NCBI GenBank assembly: GCA_963971535.1
Contig: OZ020589.1
Location: 97,414,121-97,478,120, forward strand
Length of the DNA stretch: 64,000 nucleotides
Direction of reading: 5' to 3'
From: Notolepis coatsorum
Lineage: Eukaryota; Chordata; Actinopteri; Aulopiformes; Paralepididae
Shown here: piece after piece, positions 1 to 10,733 of the stretch
How positions within the stretch are numbered: position 1 is the first letter of the stretch
How the letters are laid out: every line of letters starts with the position of its first letter
Position numbers and translations under genes: made by a program
The notes under the pieces: generated by a model
The model's database searches: none
Told to the model about the DNA's origin: nothing
The model's input: the letters and a program-made list of their open reading frames with translations, nothing else

Positions 1-128
1 AGCCTAGCCTGTGTCTGTATCTCTCCTCTCTGCCTCCCTGCAGCCTGTGTCTGTATCTGTCCTCTCTGCCTCCCTGCAGCCTGTAGCCTGTGTCTGTGTC
101 TGCATCTCTCCTCTCTGCCTCCCTGCTT
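1..128. repeat. Minisatellite, about three units of 37-44 bp
   Basis: Tandem units carry the core ctctctgcctccctgcagcc plus a variable tgtctgtatct stretch. The array starts outside the window. The open reading frame across it on the minus strand (repeating Q/T/D/R residues) is a product of the repeat, not a gene. Confidence 0.75.
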
Positions 129-227
129 GATGCTGAGAACGGGGAACTGCAGACTGGAACTGCATGAGTTCATCCAAACTGATCAGATCATATGGACACA
201 ACTCACTACAGGAGTTATATCACCACT

Positions 228-280
228 ATGAAGGAAAGGATGTCTGTCATCGTATCAATACTGATGTTCTTTTGCCAGAA
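228..280 (+). CDS. Possible first coding exon with a signal-peptide-like sequence (weak)
   Basis: An ATG at 228 opens a short stretch reading MKERMSVIVSILMFFCQ, with a basic start and a hydrophobic core, and runs into a consensus donor (GAA|GTGAGT) at 281. That is the shape of a signal-peptide exon of a secreted or membrane protein. The only downstream candidate I see, around 1046-1170, does not clearly continue it. It is not FAM83-like. It may be chance, and no function is claimed. Confidence 0.15.
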
Positions 281-299
281 GTGAGTGAGCCACCGCGAA

Positions 300-828
300 A
301 ATGTCTCATATTTGCATTCATATCTCAACATAAAATAACCTAATATGTTGACTCATTATTTTCAATAAGATGAAACACTAGAGCATTTATAACAATAACA
401 CCATAAAAGCATTTGGACATACAGTATATTATTTTGATTAGGTTTGACAGTTTTGAACTTTGGCCTGTTTGACTCTGCTGAGTTTCATTTCACCGGTTGC
501 TCAAATGCTGTTGCAGTGGATGTCTCTCTACCGCACCATCTCTCTCACCTCCAACACCGTGATTAAAATAAATTATACAATTATACTTCTATCAATAATA
601 ATGACTTGGATTTATATAGCGCTCTTCATGACACCCAGAGCGCTTAAGACTGTACAAGGAAGACGACTCTCTTCCTGTCTTCTGCTAAACTACTTACCTG
701 AGCCTGTTCTTACCAAACAAGGTGTGTGTGGGTGTGTGTGTCATAACTTGCCCAAACTAGATTCTATGGCACAAAGCCCAGAGGCTTGAATTTATCTAAT
801 TTACTTTTTATGGGAAAGGGAGGGAACT

Positions 829-832
<4 letters not shown>
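300..832. other. No gene recognised
   Basis: AT-rich unique-looking sequence. A 109-codon open frame at 460-789 has no recognisable domain, and part of it (around 583-650) looks like a repeat tail (tttatatagcgctcttcatg). I see no convincing exon. Confidence 0.5.
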
Positions 833-879
<47 letters not shown>

Positions 880-880
880 C
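833..880. repeat. (TA)n microsatellite with an AC edge
   Basis: About 20 TA dinucleotides run into acacacacgcac. A poly-C run follows at about 925-936. Simple sequence only. Confidence 0.9.
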
Positions 881-1289
881 ACATACCAGAGATAATATCT
901 CAAACAACCTGTTTACCAACTGCCCCCCCCCCCCGCAACATAATTATGCATGTAAAATACAATAGCTATTCTTTTTGTATTGTTTGTTTATTGTTGGTAT
1001 ATTTCCACGGTAACCATTAACCATGTAATGACACGGTTTCTCCAGGTCCGTTCCTGTAGCAGGTCACACAGCTTGTATCTGTGTTGTCTAAACGACATCA
1101 CACTCCTCTGCATGAATCTGCACTCAGGAACTGGTTTGGAAAAAAAATGCCTTTCTTCGTCTGAGAAACCATAGTTTCATTCAATTAATTCAAACCTTTA
1201 CTTATTCTCGAAAGGACAATTGAGGTCACCCTCATTTTCAATGTCGTCAAGGCTTTACAGACACTTCAATGCATAAATTTTTTACAATA
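881..1289. other. No gene recognised
   Basis: Poly-C tract followed by AT-rich sequence. The 64-codon open frame at 980-1174 has several cysteines but no recognisable fold. An acceptor-like tttctccag precedes 1046, so a small exon cannot be excluded. Confidence 0.4.
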
Positions 1290-1530
1290 TAATAATAATA
1301 AATATGAATAACTATCTATATAGCACCTTTCACACATGGGTCCAGAGTGCCCCACGGCAACTAGTATAAAATGAACATAGGCATAAAATCAGCACACAAT
1401 TGACAGAATAAAAACAATGCATAAAGTGCAGACATAAGAATAGGTATAAAAGACAATAAAAGTAGTGCAACGTAAACGTGCAGACATAAGAATAGGCATA
1501 AAATAAGTAAAATAAGTACAGTGTTGCTCG
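1290..1530 (-). mobile_element. LINE 3' tail fragment (tttatatagcacctttca type)
   Basis: Contains tatatagcacctttcacaca followed by a stretch rich in cataaaa/acagacataagaata. A near-identical copy lies at 2455-2710 and related tails lie at 18499-18720 and 30530-30655. In the 18.5-kb copy the tail joins the C-terminal part of a non-LTR reverse transcriptase, so this is most likely a severely 5'-truncated copy of that LINE. The two copies here flank a hAT remnant. Confidence 0.6.
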
Positions 1531-1589
1531 AAAGCATGTGAACCCCCCCGGAAACAGCCAGTTATAACAACATTTATGTGACCATTTAA

Positions 1590-2120
1590 TTTTTTAGGGA
1601 ACTTTATACTTTTACTCCACTACATTTCAAGGGAAATATTGTACTTTTTTACTCCACTACATGTATCTGAACCCATCAGTTACTTTGAAGAAAAGGATTT
1701 AGCATAGAAAACATAATATATACAAATTTAAGAAAATTATTAATATTATATACTTTCACATTTGAAGCCTGTCGACTTCAAGAGGATGTAATCGGAGCAG
1801 CATAACTGGACCACATACCACTTTAACATCACCTTTAATCAGAGCAGCATAACTGGACCACATACCACTTTAACATCACCTTTAATCAGAGCAGCAACTG
1901 GACCACTTTAACACAACCTATAGAGGTCAATGGATACACAAATGTCATGTAGAATGTGTACTTTTACTTTAGATACTTAAGTACATTCAATAGCAAATAC
2001 TTCTCTACTTTTACTTAAGTAGAATTTGAATGAAGGACTTTTACTTTTACCAGAGTACTAATTTATCTGGGTATTTCTACTTTTACTTAAGTAAAGGAAC
2101 TGTGTACTTCTTCCACCACT
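1590..2120. mobile_element. hAT-type MITE remnant (cagtggtggaaag family), one end lost
   Basis: Shows the family-specific body (actttatacttttactccac, cttttacttaagtagaattt) and the end ttccaccactg at 2110-2120. The opposite terminus is missing. Better copies lie at 19621-20314 and 26330-26788. An internal tandem of about 45 bp (cagagcagcataactggacc, starting near 1796) is repeated three times and is also present in the 19.6-kb copy. Confidence 0.7.
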
Positions 2121-2454
2121 GCAGAGATTATAGACCTCTCACGGGTGACGTATTTCCGGCTGCACCCGTTTCTCCACAATCTCCTCAGTGATGGGAAAAT
2201 GAACAGACTATTAATAGATCGCTCTTTGCCTCTTACCTTCTGTCTGTGGTTCATGCAGGCCGTGGTTCCCGTGGACAAGGCCTTCTAATATACATTTCTC
2301 TCTACAATGAATTTCAAAATGGCAGTTGAAATTGCTAGCCAAAAATACACTGTTAATTTGAAAGGAAAACACTGTTTATTTGAAAGGAAAACACTGTTCA
2401 AAAGGCATGAGAGGTCTATCTGCTGTAAAACCAGCTGACTGCTTCAGGAGCTCT
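2121..2454. other. No gene recognised; short direct duplication
   Basis: No exon recognised. A 23-24 bp segment (tttgaaaggaaaacactgtt) occurs twice in tandem near 2358-2400. The 63-codon minus-strand frame at 2087-2278 is not recognisable. Confidence 0.5.
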
Positions 2455-2710
2455 CATAATAATAATAATAACTTTATTTATATAGCACCTTTCATACATG
2501 GGTTGCAGCTTAAAGTGCTTCACAGCAAATAGCATAAAATTAACATAGGCTTAAAATTAGTATACAGTTGACAGAATAAAAGCAATGCATAAAGTACAGA
2601 CATAAGAATGGGTATAAAAAGACAATAAAAGTAGTGCAACATAGAAAGTGCAGACATAAGAATAGGCATAAAATAAGTACAGTGTTGCTCGAAAGCATGT
2701 GAACCCTCAT
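2455..2710 (-). mobile_element. LINE 3' tail fragment, second copy
   Basis: Starts with an AAT repeat then tttatttatatagcaccttt and matches 1290-1530 closely, including the tract that ends at the words agtgttgctcgaaagcatgtg. The pair suggests a local duplication or two insertions of the same subfamily. Confidence 0.65.
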
Positions 2711-3177
2711 GGCACCTGGAGGGATGTGAACCCTCATGATACATGGAGCGGGTGTGACTAGGTAGGATCTGTAATGTCGTCAAACGGCGACCTCTATGCA
2801 AAATATGACCACATGGTACTGCGCTTGTTTTGGTCTGAGGTGTGGGTTGGATTTCTAGTGTGTGTATAGGGATATAGAGGGATTGCTACTGCTGGCCACA
2901 CCTCAGGCTCTACCAAGAGAGGTCTGGAGAAATTCACAGTAAAATAAGTTCCTAAACTCCAACCCATACATCAGACCAAAACAGAAAAGGTAAACAAAGC
3001 GTGATACCAATCGGGGCTCTTTTGCCTGGAGGTCGCTGTTTGGTGGCATCACAGATCACAGATTATACCTTTAATCATTCAGGCTGTAGCTGCTAGCTAT
3101 CTCAGTAGCTTTCTCCCCCAGTCCATCAGAACACTCAACACTGATCACCACACATAGAAGCACACATGAACACACAC
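2711..3177. other. No gene recognised
   Basis: Mixed sequence between repeats. No reading frame with recognisable content and no clear splice pair. Confidence 0.5.
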
Positions 3178-3768
3178 TAGGCTGAACGATTTAATCGATT
3201 TTAAATCGAAATCGCGATGATGCAATTAGAAAATCGCAAACATAATTTAATCGCAATTTTATTTTTATTTTTTTATTTAACCAGGAAGTCCCATTGAGAT
3301 ACAAGATCTCCTTTGCAAGTTGTTGTTATTGTTGTAGGAACGGTTTGGGAGAGGGAGGTAAGGGGTTTTAGATTGTGTGTTGTGAAGTTTAGACTTCAGA
3401 GAGGGAGAGTACAGAAAAAAAGGTACCGTTGGGTACCGGTATCGATTCCCAGGTAAAAAGAAACATTTTCAGGCTCTGTGTCCCGAACAGACCCAACGCG
3501 TAGGCCAGATGCAAGCCGCATTTTACAATAAACCTCTGTGGGGCTGCTTAAAAAAAAATTATAATCGCAAATTTTATCGCAATCGCAATTGATTGAATTT
3601 ATTTGACAATCAAAATTACATACAATACCGGTACACACATGTACAGCCATCACATATAATCTAAAATCGTCGAGGATTAAAACACAATAAAACCTTACGG
3701 TTTATTTCCATTGTGGTCCTCCCCAGAAAAATCGCAATTAGATTATTTCCCAAAATCGTGCAGCCCTA
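3178..3768. mobile_element. hAT-type MITE (taggctgaacgattt family)
   Basis: Begins taggctgaacgattt and ends aaaatcgtgcagcccta, an imperfect terminal inverted repeat typical of fish hAT MITEs. The 8-bp flanks are acacacac and tcacacac (7 of 8 match). The interior is rich in atcgcaat words. No transposase is visible. Confidence 0.75.
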
Positions 3769-4250
3769 TCACACACACTACACATCCTCACGTACACTCT
3801 CTCACACACCCTACATACATAATACACTATACAAAGGTAACTTTAAAAGCTACTGTATACATTTTAGCAATATTCCGAACCCACTGTATATTTGTATATT
3901 AGTTGTTATAAGTAACAAATAAAACTCTTGAATCTCGCTATGTTTTCTGTTGTTACTATGTTAGTATAGTAAATCCCTGTATATCTTCCTGTACATTTAA
4001 CTATAGGTACATCTTCCTGGACATTTACATTTGACTGTAATTACTGTATATTGTCGGACTGTATTTTACTCCGTTTTAGAATGTATATACATATTTTAAA
4101 ATGTATATCTCTGACTGTGTATTTAAATTGTATTCTTATTTTTGACCTTTGACTAATTAAATGTTCATTGTGAGCGATCTGTGGTGCTGAATTTCCCTCA
4201 GGATTATAAAGTACCGGTACTTCTATTCTATTCTAAATACAAATGTTCTG
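3769..4250. mobile_element. LINE/SINE 3' tail (ctgaatttccctcaggattata type) and AT-rich sequence
   Basis: The stretch around 4120-4235 has the ordered words cttatttttgacctttgac, gagcgatctgtggtgctgaa and tttccctcaggattataaag. The same ordered tail recurs at 15410-15462, 20560-20720 and 47995-48195, so it is an interspersed retroposon tail. Nothing else is recognised. Confidence 0.55.
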
Positions 4251-4360
4251 TGATCATGATCATAGATAGATAATACAGATATAGGAAACAGTGTATTCCT
4301 CCTCATAATACTGAGGTATCATTTTATTTCCCTACCTCTTTAAAATGATTGTAATGGGAG

Positions 4361-5692
4361 TAGGGCTGGGCGATATGGCCAAAAACGTTATCGCGATAAA
4401 ATAATAAAATAATTTTCATATCACTCGATATCGATAATTATCGTCGATATAATTTCTGTCAAGTTTAATTAACTTCTTATGCCGGCGCCGTTCTTCTACG
4501 CAGTAAACACGGCCCAGGGCATAGATTATTATATTCCACCAGGGGGCAACCTACCGCCACTGGATCATATGCATTATAAGAATGGAACTAACACAGTTAG
4601 CCAGAGCAAGCGGTGTATCCCACGACAATGTACTAACTATCACCCTAAAATACTCCGTTCCGCCCCAATACATTGCAACGACATCCACCGCATACCCCAC
4701 ACTACTCTAACCGTTACCCTCAGAATTCACGCCACACACCCACTCCGCACGTAAACTATAAAATAGCGGCGTGCAAGCTAATGATCCTAGCCAGCCTTGT
4801 TTCCAATGTACTAACTATCACCCTAAAATACTCCGTTCCGCCCCAATACATTGCAACAACGTCCACCGCGGCGCAGCATACCCCATACTACTCTAACCGT
4901 TACCCTCAGAATTCACGCCACACACCCACTCCGCACGTAAACTGGACATACAGCGGCACGGTGGTGTAGTGGTTAACACTGTCGCCTCACAGCAAGAAGG
5001 TCCAGGGTTCGATTCCCGCTTGGGGACCAGGTTTCCATGATGCCAGGTACCCAGGTGGGGTATCTCCCAGGCCTTTCTGTGTGGAGTTTGCATGTTCTCC
5101 CCGTGCTCGCAAGGGTTTCCCCCCCGATAAGATAAACCCAATGGAAAAACATGCACAACAACAGATCGCTAACGCTGTGGTGTCCTTGACGAAGACGGGC
5201 AGGAGCACTTGGATTGGTCCCCTGGCGCGGCCCTCGCCGACGCCTGTCTGCTCCCGGCTGCCCTTGGGGGGAAGGACGACGGGATGGGTTAATCGCAGAG
5301 ACGAATCGCATCGGCGATCCTACAAAAGACAATGCATGCGTGTGTGTTCCGGTGTGTGTGTGTGCTAACCGTGTGTGCTAACCGTGTGTGCTAATCGCTA
5401 AAACGTTGAGGATAATTGCATGCCAATTAAAGACCTCTGAACAGGTCCTGCATTATTATTAACTATAAAATAGCGGCGTGAAAGCTAATGATCCTAGCCA
5501 GCCTTGTTTACTACCCAGAGGTGCACCGTGGGTCTCCTTCGCTGTCGCCATCTCCTTCACTGATTGGTTGTTAGTGCGCGTGTGCTGATATCCAAGCTTG
5601 GAAAATCTATATATCGAAACTTTGCGACCACGTTTCATGTTTATTTCGAGGAAATAATTTATCGCGATAGTTATCGTTATCGCCCAGCCCTA
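4361..5692. mobile_element. hAT-type MITE with perfect 8-bp TSD, carrying a nested SINE
   Basis: Termini are tagggctgggcgatatgg and ttatcgcccagccct+a, the well-known fish inverted terminus. The flanks are identical 8-mers AATGGGAG at 4353-4360 and 5693-5700, which fixes the borders. Inside, a segment of about 125 bp is directly duplicated (about 4628-4753 and 4807-4943), and a 45-bp piece (atagcggcgtgcaagctaat) recurs at 4760 and 5468. A DANA/Mermaid-like SINE sits between these. No transposase gene is visible. Confidence 0.9.
4948..5330 (+). mobile_element. DANA/Mermaid-like tRNA-derived SINE
   Basis: The 5' head has an A-box-like tggtgtagtggttaacact and a B-box-like gggttcgattccc, followed by the characteristic tgtgtggagtttgcatgttc and tccccgtgctcgcaagggtt. 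This order is known from zebrafish DANA/Mermaid SINEs. It is inserted inside the hAT element at 4361-5692, so it is younger than that element. Confidence 0.8.
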
Positions 5693-5700
5693 AATGGGAG

Positions 5701-6020
5701 GTTTATTAATCTGAGATTGTTTTATTTGGTGGCCCCATTACTTAGTTTCAGTATACTTTTTAAAGGGATATTTCACTTCAGTAGAACTTGTCATAAATCA
5801 GCAGTATTCCCTCAAACTAAAGTCATCTACAAGTAAGCATTCACTTCCATTCATTTTGAGGACCATGCCTAAACACCATGCTGCTGCTTCTTTTTTTTTT
5901 GCTCAGGTACAGGGTAATAGTAGATATTATATAGGCAATACAATGAAATCTGAATATGCAAATATGAGAAAAGTAAACAAAGGTGCAGATGAGGGTCTGT
6001 ATACGGCTATCGGTTATATG
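5701..6020. other. No gene recognised
   Basis: AT-rich sequence with a T-run near 5891. A 90-codon frame crosses from the hAT end and has no recognisable domain. Confidence 0.5.
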
Positions 6021-6758
6021 CAGTGTTAATTTTGGCAGCTATTTTAATTTTAGTTTTAGTCTTAGTCATGTGTCAAATGCTCCTTTTTCGTTTTCATCAT
6101 ATTTAGTCACCTTCATTTATTTTTCGTTGAGTCAGTTTTAGTCCACTACAGGTCTGAGCATTTTAGTCTTAGTCAGTTTTAGTCTCGATTTTGTCTTTTT
6201 TTGTTTTGGTCTAGATTTAGTCGCAGAAAACAGATGACATTTTTTTCTAGTTTTCGTAAAAAAAAAGAATAGTCATTTTATATTGTAAATAATGCAATTC
6301 TGTTTATTCTTTTAAGCATACTGTAGTCTAGCCTAGCCAAAACCCTATCAGCTGATTCACAATAAGTTCCGTATAAGGCAAGAAGCCCAATAGCAACCAA
6401 ACATTTCTTGAAATGGTCAATGGATTCAGAAATAGTCAGACATGGAATGGAACATATTCTGATTTAAATTGCTTATATATTTTTTTTTAACCAACAAAGC
6501 AACAATAGGATAGTGTAAATACACAGTACACACTGATTGCAATTCTCACTGGGACCTACTGCAAATTTCACATGTACAGTTCCCCACCCACCCCACCCCA
6601 CCCACCTACCCCCCCACGTGAATATTAAAGGCAACCAACTTTTCTCTGATTGGCCACGACCCCACGCCGCTAGCCCGCCCCCTTTTGCCGCGAGCGCGGC
6701 AGGAACCTTCAAGTTCCCTGGTGCAAAATAAATCTGGTAGTTGGTTTATGACGTTAAT

Positions 6759-6904
6759 TAATAATAAACACTGTTAGGACTCTTAATAATAAACACTGTT
6801 AGGACTATCTGACTCTTAATAATAAACACTGTTAGGACTATCTGACTCTTACTAATAAACACTGTTAGGACTATAAACACTGTTAGGACTATCTGACTCC
6901 TGTG
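6759..6904. repeat. Minisatellite of about 33 bp, left part
   Basis: Units contain cttaataataaacactgtta followed by ggactatctgact. The array stops at 6904 and one more unit appears at about 7914-7944, with a LINE piece in between, so the LINE inserted into the array or the array grew around it. Confidence 0.8.
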
Positions 6905-7913
6905 ACAAAATGGCATCCAATGTAATAAAAAAAGTCAACCAACGAACTAGATTCTTGTACCGGATCTCCTCCCTGGTAAACAAGAATACCCTGAAGACTC
7001 TGGCAGGAGCACTCATTCAAGGGTACTATGACTATGCATGCACCTCATGGTACCAAAGCACCTCAAAGGCGCTTAAAACAAAATTACAAACATCACAAAA
7101 CAAACTGGTCAGACTACTACTTGACCTGAACCCCAGAACCCACCTCACCCCTGCCCACTTTGACAACCTAGGATGGCTTAGAGTAGACGACAGAGTACAG
7201 CAACTTGCAATGGGCCTGGTCTACAAGATACACTATACGACCGGGGTGCCCATGTACATGTCAAAATACTTCCCAAAGGTCAGTGAATACCACAACCACT
7301 ACACCAGAGGAAGCTCAACAAATCATGTTAAACCCAGATTCGGATCAAACAAGGGACTAAACACGTTTCGCAATTATGCCACAACAATGTGGAACGCCCT
7401 ACCCAAAGCTGTAAAGGAATGTGAATCCCTGCCCACATTCAAAACCGCTCTTAAAGAGCACCTACGGGAGGCTGCAATTCGAAACTGGCCACCGTAAATG
7501 CCCAAAACCCCCACCACCTCCTAATAGACAGTCTCCTCCCCACCGCATGTATATATTCCCTCCCCGCCGTATGTATATTTCTCTCCCACCCACCCACCCC
7601 CTCCTAATGTACAGTCCACTCACCATCATATGTATATACTCTGTCAGGATCTAGGGGTAACAGTACTGTATATTTGAATACCGTTTATGTCACAAATGTA
7701 TCGGTACTAAATACCTATATGTCCCTATGCCATAAATGTCATGTATGTTGTGTATGTCATAAATGTCTATATGAATTGAAAATGGGGGACCCTGATGGAA
7801 ACAAGACAAACGTCTTTCTCAGGTCTGCATCCCCTTAACAATTGTATGTATTGAGCCGTACTGTATTGTACCCATTCTGCAATCTGTTAAATAAAGTTTT
7901 CATTCATTCATTC
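6905..7913 (+). mobile_element. 5'-truncated non-LTR retrotransposon with reverse-transcriptase C-terminus
   Basis: An open frame at 6910-7497 (195 codons) reads as the C-terminal domain of a jockey-superfamily reverse transcriptase: RTRFLYRISSLV, DYACTSWYQSTSKALK, NKLVRLLLDLNPRTHL, HYTRGSSTNHVKPRFG, MWNALPKAVKECESLP. The catalytic domain is missing, so this is a dead copy. The 3' UTR ends in an attc repeat tail (aaataaagttttcattcatt). Other copies of the family lie at 9063-9385, 16331-16870, 25800-26180 and 57637-57950. Assignment to L2, CR1 or Crack is not certain. Confidence 0.85.
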
Positions 7914-7945
7914 ACTCTTAATAATAAACACTGTTAGGACTATCT
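7914..7945. repeat. Minisatellite unit, right of the LINE insertion
   Basis: A single unit, cttaataataaacactgtta plus ggactatct, identical in kind to the array ending at 6904. It marks the right flank of the LINE piece. Confidence 0.75.
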
Positions 7946-8109
7946 CGATTCACGCGTCACTACTGTAACTAGAAACTCTGGGTGTCACTGTACATCAGTG
8001 TGGAGGCTGACGCCTGACTGATTAACTAGACACTGTACGCTGTAACGTTATATGTTATTTCGCGTTTTTAACGTCATAAACCAACTACCAGATTCACTCG
8101 TCACTGTAC

Positions 8110-8345
8110 ATCAGTGGAGGCTGCTGAAGCGCCAGCGGGGCGATGCGGTGGTTTCTCCCCGGGGCTTGACTCGGTCCAGCCCTTTCAATGACAGAGCTCT
8201 CATATTTTGCGAATGCATAAACTATATCTTAAATTATCAATGACTTTGCGACAGCCATATTAGACACATAGCCATAATTTAAGATGTAGTTTATGCATTC
8301 GCAAATATGAGAGCTCTGTCATTGAAGTGGGTGGTGGCAGCGTAA
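8110..8345. mobile_element. Palindromic fragment of a piggyBac-type MITE
   Basis: gacagagctctcatattttg and its surroundings at about 8188-8240 recur inverted at about 8270-8325, giving two arms around a short centre. The arm sequence (gagctctcatatttgcga, gcataaactatatcttaaat) matches the left part of the TTAA-flanked MITEs at 28797 and 46984. It is an inverted-duplicate deletion derivative of that family. Confidence 0.65.
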
Positions 8346-8384
8346 CAGCGTTCACCCTGATGTAAAGTAGCGATTTTTATTGTT

Positions 8385-8480
8385 TTGTCATGACAAACCA
8401 ATTACATAATCCCAACATATGTGTAAAGAAACAACATATTCCAGTTAACGGTATATTTTTTTAATGATTCATTACGGTAT
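8385..8480. mobile_element. Fragment of a palindromic MITE arm
   Basis: Contains tgtcatgacaaaccaattac and aacatatgtgtaaag, also found in both arms of the palindrome at 24658-25011 and near 24370-24450. Repeat fragment only. Confidence 0.6.
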
Positions 8481-9062
8481 AAATTAGGTTAACTGGAGCT
8501 GCGTATTGCTGGCTCTCATATTTGCGAATACAACAGCGTTCACCCTGATGTAAACAATTCTACAACGGAAGACGGCCGCTGCCGCGGGTGGCGCAAATCT
8601 CTGCCGCGCGGCAGCGCGGTCACGTGGCCGTGTGGCCAATCAGAGAAACGCTGAACGAAAGGCTGAACACAAGTTGGTTGCCTTTAATATTCACGCACCC
8701 CCCCCCACCCCCCACCCCACCTACCAACCTCCTACCTAGGCATAAAAGAAAAAAAGTTTGGTTCCTGTTGGTTGTCAGTTAAGGCCATGGGTAGGTAGGG
8801 AATTTATTTTATAAAAAGAATTCGCACGGCGACTATGGATAGGGAATTTCTTTATTTAATTAAACTGTTCACGACAACATGGATGCATGTACTCTGCCAC
8901 TCTGCCAGCATGTTTAATATCCATAATACTAAAGGTTTGACTAAGATTTTTATGAAACTTTATTGTAAAAAAATTTATAACATTTCTTTAACTCATAAAA
9001 TAAATTGGGTCGCACCTAAATCGGCAGGGTCGGTCGGCAACCGGAACCAAACCATTTTTTCT

Positions 9063-9385
9063 TTTAGGCCCTACCAACCTCCTCCAATGTACAGTTTCTT
9101 CGTCAAATGTATATACTCTCTTTTTTTAGACTCTTTTTGTATCACAAACAGTACTGTATTTGTAAATCTGGTATGTCATAAATGTATAGATGTAGCAGTA
9201 CTGTCTATCTGTATGTCATGTATGTCATATATGTTATGATGAATTGAAAATGGGGGACCCTGATGTAAAAAGTATTTCTCTGGTCTGCAACCCCTTAACA
9301 ATTGTGTGTATTGAGCTGTACTGTATTGTACCCATTCTGCAATCTGTTAATACAATTTTCAATCAATCAATCAATCAATCGTCAC
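9063..9385 (+). mobile_element. LINE 3' tail with (ATCA)n end
   Basis: Same 3' UTR as the LINE at 6905-7913: gaattgaaaatgggggaccc, cattctgcaatctgtta, then a caat-type tetranucleotide tail (9359-9380). Almost the entire coding part is missing. The adjacent 8835-9060 stretch is AT-rich and unassigned. Confidence 0.75.
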
Positions 9386-10029
9386 ACACACATTCCCTTT
9401 TGTCCGTCGAGTACAACCGTAGATCGCTGACGTCACTTTAAACTTAAAATGGCGGCCTCCATCAGAGCATTCGGCTAACAACATTAGCTTAGCGAACCGG
9501 CCACTGTACTTCTATGTGCATAAAGTGTGCTAACAAAATATCACAGCCCCTAAGACTGGGAGCGTTCTAAGTAACTCTAGTGAGCATGTACCCAACATTA
9601 TATGAAACATGTAAAGTCATTACGATGTTTTAGTGCTCTTCAAGCGCTAAAGGGATTCATTAACAACGTATACTAGTAGGGTCTATCGATTAGCCGGAAA
9701 AGGAAATGCTGAAATAATAACGTGAATTATTCTAAAAGTTATAATTATTTTGTCTCATCTTGTTTTAGTCAACATAAATTAAGAGAGAATTGTAAAGTAC
9801 ATTTTTGTGTCCTCGGGTGTAGTCAACGATCATGCATAAATAATTTAGTCACGTCAGTGTCGCATGATCTACATTAACGTGACGTCACGTCTCGTTGTCG
9901 TCGGGGGGAAAAAGCTTCATTGACGACCATATATAGTCATAATTTTCGTTGACAAAATTAACACTGGTTATACGTTACAATGAATATAGGCAATGACATT
10001 TTTTTTTATCTGAATATAAATGGCTGCAT

Positions 10030-10265
10030 TTATATATCTCTTTTATCCAAAGCGCTTTACAATTTGTTCCTCACATTTTACCCATTCACTCACACACCGA
10101 TGGCAGAGGCAACCGTGCAAGTTGCCAACCTGCACATCGGGAGCAATTAGGGGTTAAGTGTCTTGCTCAAGGACACTTCGACACGCTGCCTGGGAGGAGC
10201 GGGAATCGAACCGGGAACCTCCGGATTACTAGACGACTGCTCTACCTCCTGAGTCACTGTCACCC
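10030..10265 (-). mobile_element. tRNA-derived SINE, minus strand
   Basis: Read on the minus strand it has a B-box-like ggttcgattcccgctcctcc, then gcgtgtcgaagtgtccttga and gcaagacacttaacccctaa, and ends with aaagcgctttggataaaaga. The same element is on the plus strand at 14995-15260. It ends just upstream of the first FAM83 exon. Confidence 0.8.
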
Positions 10266-10373
10266 CCTGAACATATACTATGAGTAGGAGTAAAATTAAA
10301 TGGTATACAAAAGGTATCCTAACTGGCATGCTATGATAAATTAAAGTTCTGGCTTTAACCTGTCTTGATCCAG

Positions 10374-10541
10374 GTAATAGCGATAGTGATGGACCTGCTG
10401 ACCGATCTCCATATCATTGAAGACCTGTTGGACGCAGCCGGGCGTCGCTCTGTGCCAGTCTATATCCTGATGGACGCCCGCGGTGTACCACACTTCCTGG
10501 ACATGTGCTGCAGGCTTCAGGTCGGCACCCACCACCTACAG
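10374..10541 (+). CDS. fam83f: FAM83-family gene, internal exon (DUF1669 core)
   Basis: This exon has 56 codons, phase 0 at both ends, with acceptor ttgatccag and donor CAG|GTAAGA. It encodes VIAIVMDLLTD, then VPVYILMD and HFLDMC, the central strands of the DUF1669 domain, a phospholipase-D-like fold that in FAM83 proteins lacks known lipase activity and binds casein kinase 1. Of the human paralogues I recall, FAM83F fits best over the three main exons, and a cytohesin-4-like gene in this window agrees with FAM83F/CYTH4 linkage on human 22q13.1. FAM83E or G remain possible. The N-terminal exon (before the K/Q-V junction) was not found between 1 and 10373. Confidence 0.85.
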
Positions 10542-10733
10542 GTAAGAAGGCAATTTGACGTGGGAGAGTTGAGGAGTTGAACATTGCACGCCATATAAAA
10601 GCGGGCCGGTTTGAGATCGGTAATTAGCAGTTAGTTACAAGGGGGCTTTCCATGTTGTCCGTGTCCTGCAGAGAGATCTAATCTCCAGTCTATTACAGTC
10701 TAATTTCAGGAACTGAAACATCTCACACGTGTA

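Larger units (their letters stand above)
6021..9966. mobile_element. Large composite hAT-type element, 3.9 kb, near-perfect TSD
   Basis: Left end cagtgttaattttggc and right end gacaaaattaacactg are inverted repeats. Flanks are GTTATATG (6013-6020) and GTTATACG (9967-9974), 7 of 8 identical. Inside are second-level inverted arms: ctggtagttggtttatgacg near 6735 is repeated inverted near 8071, and aatattaaaggcaaccaact near 6621 is inverted near 8690. The rest is nested insertions (minisatellite, LINE, piggyBac fragment, LINE tail). No transposase is readable. Confidence 0.7.

Noticed and set aside
4893..5368. Open frames of 73-119 codons on both strands
   Set aside because: They translate a tRNA-derived SINE, with no protein content.
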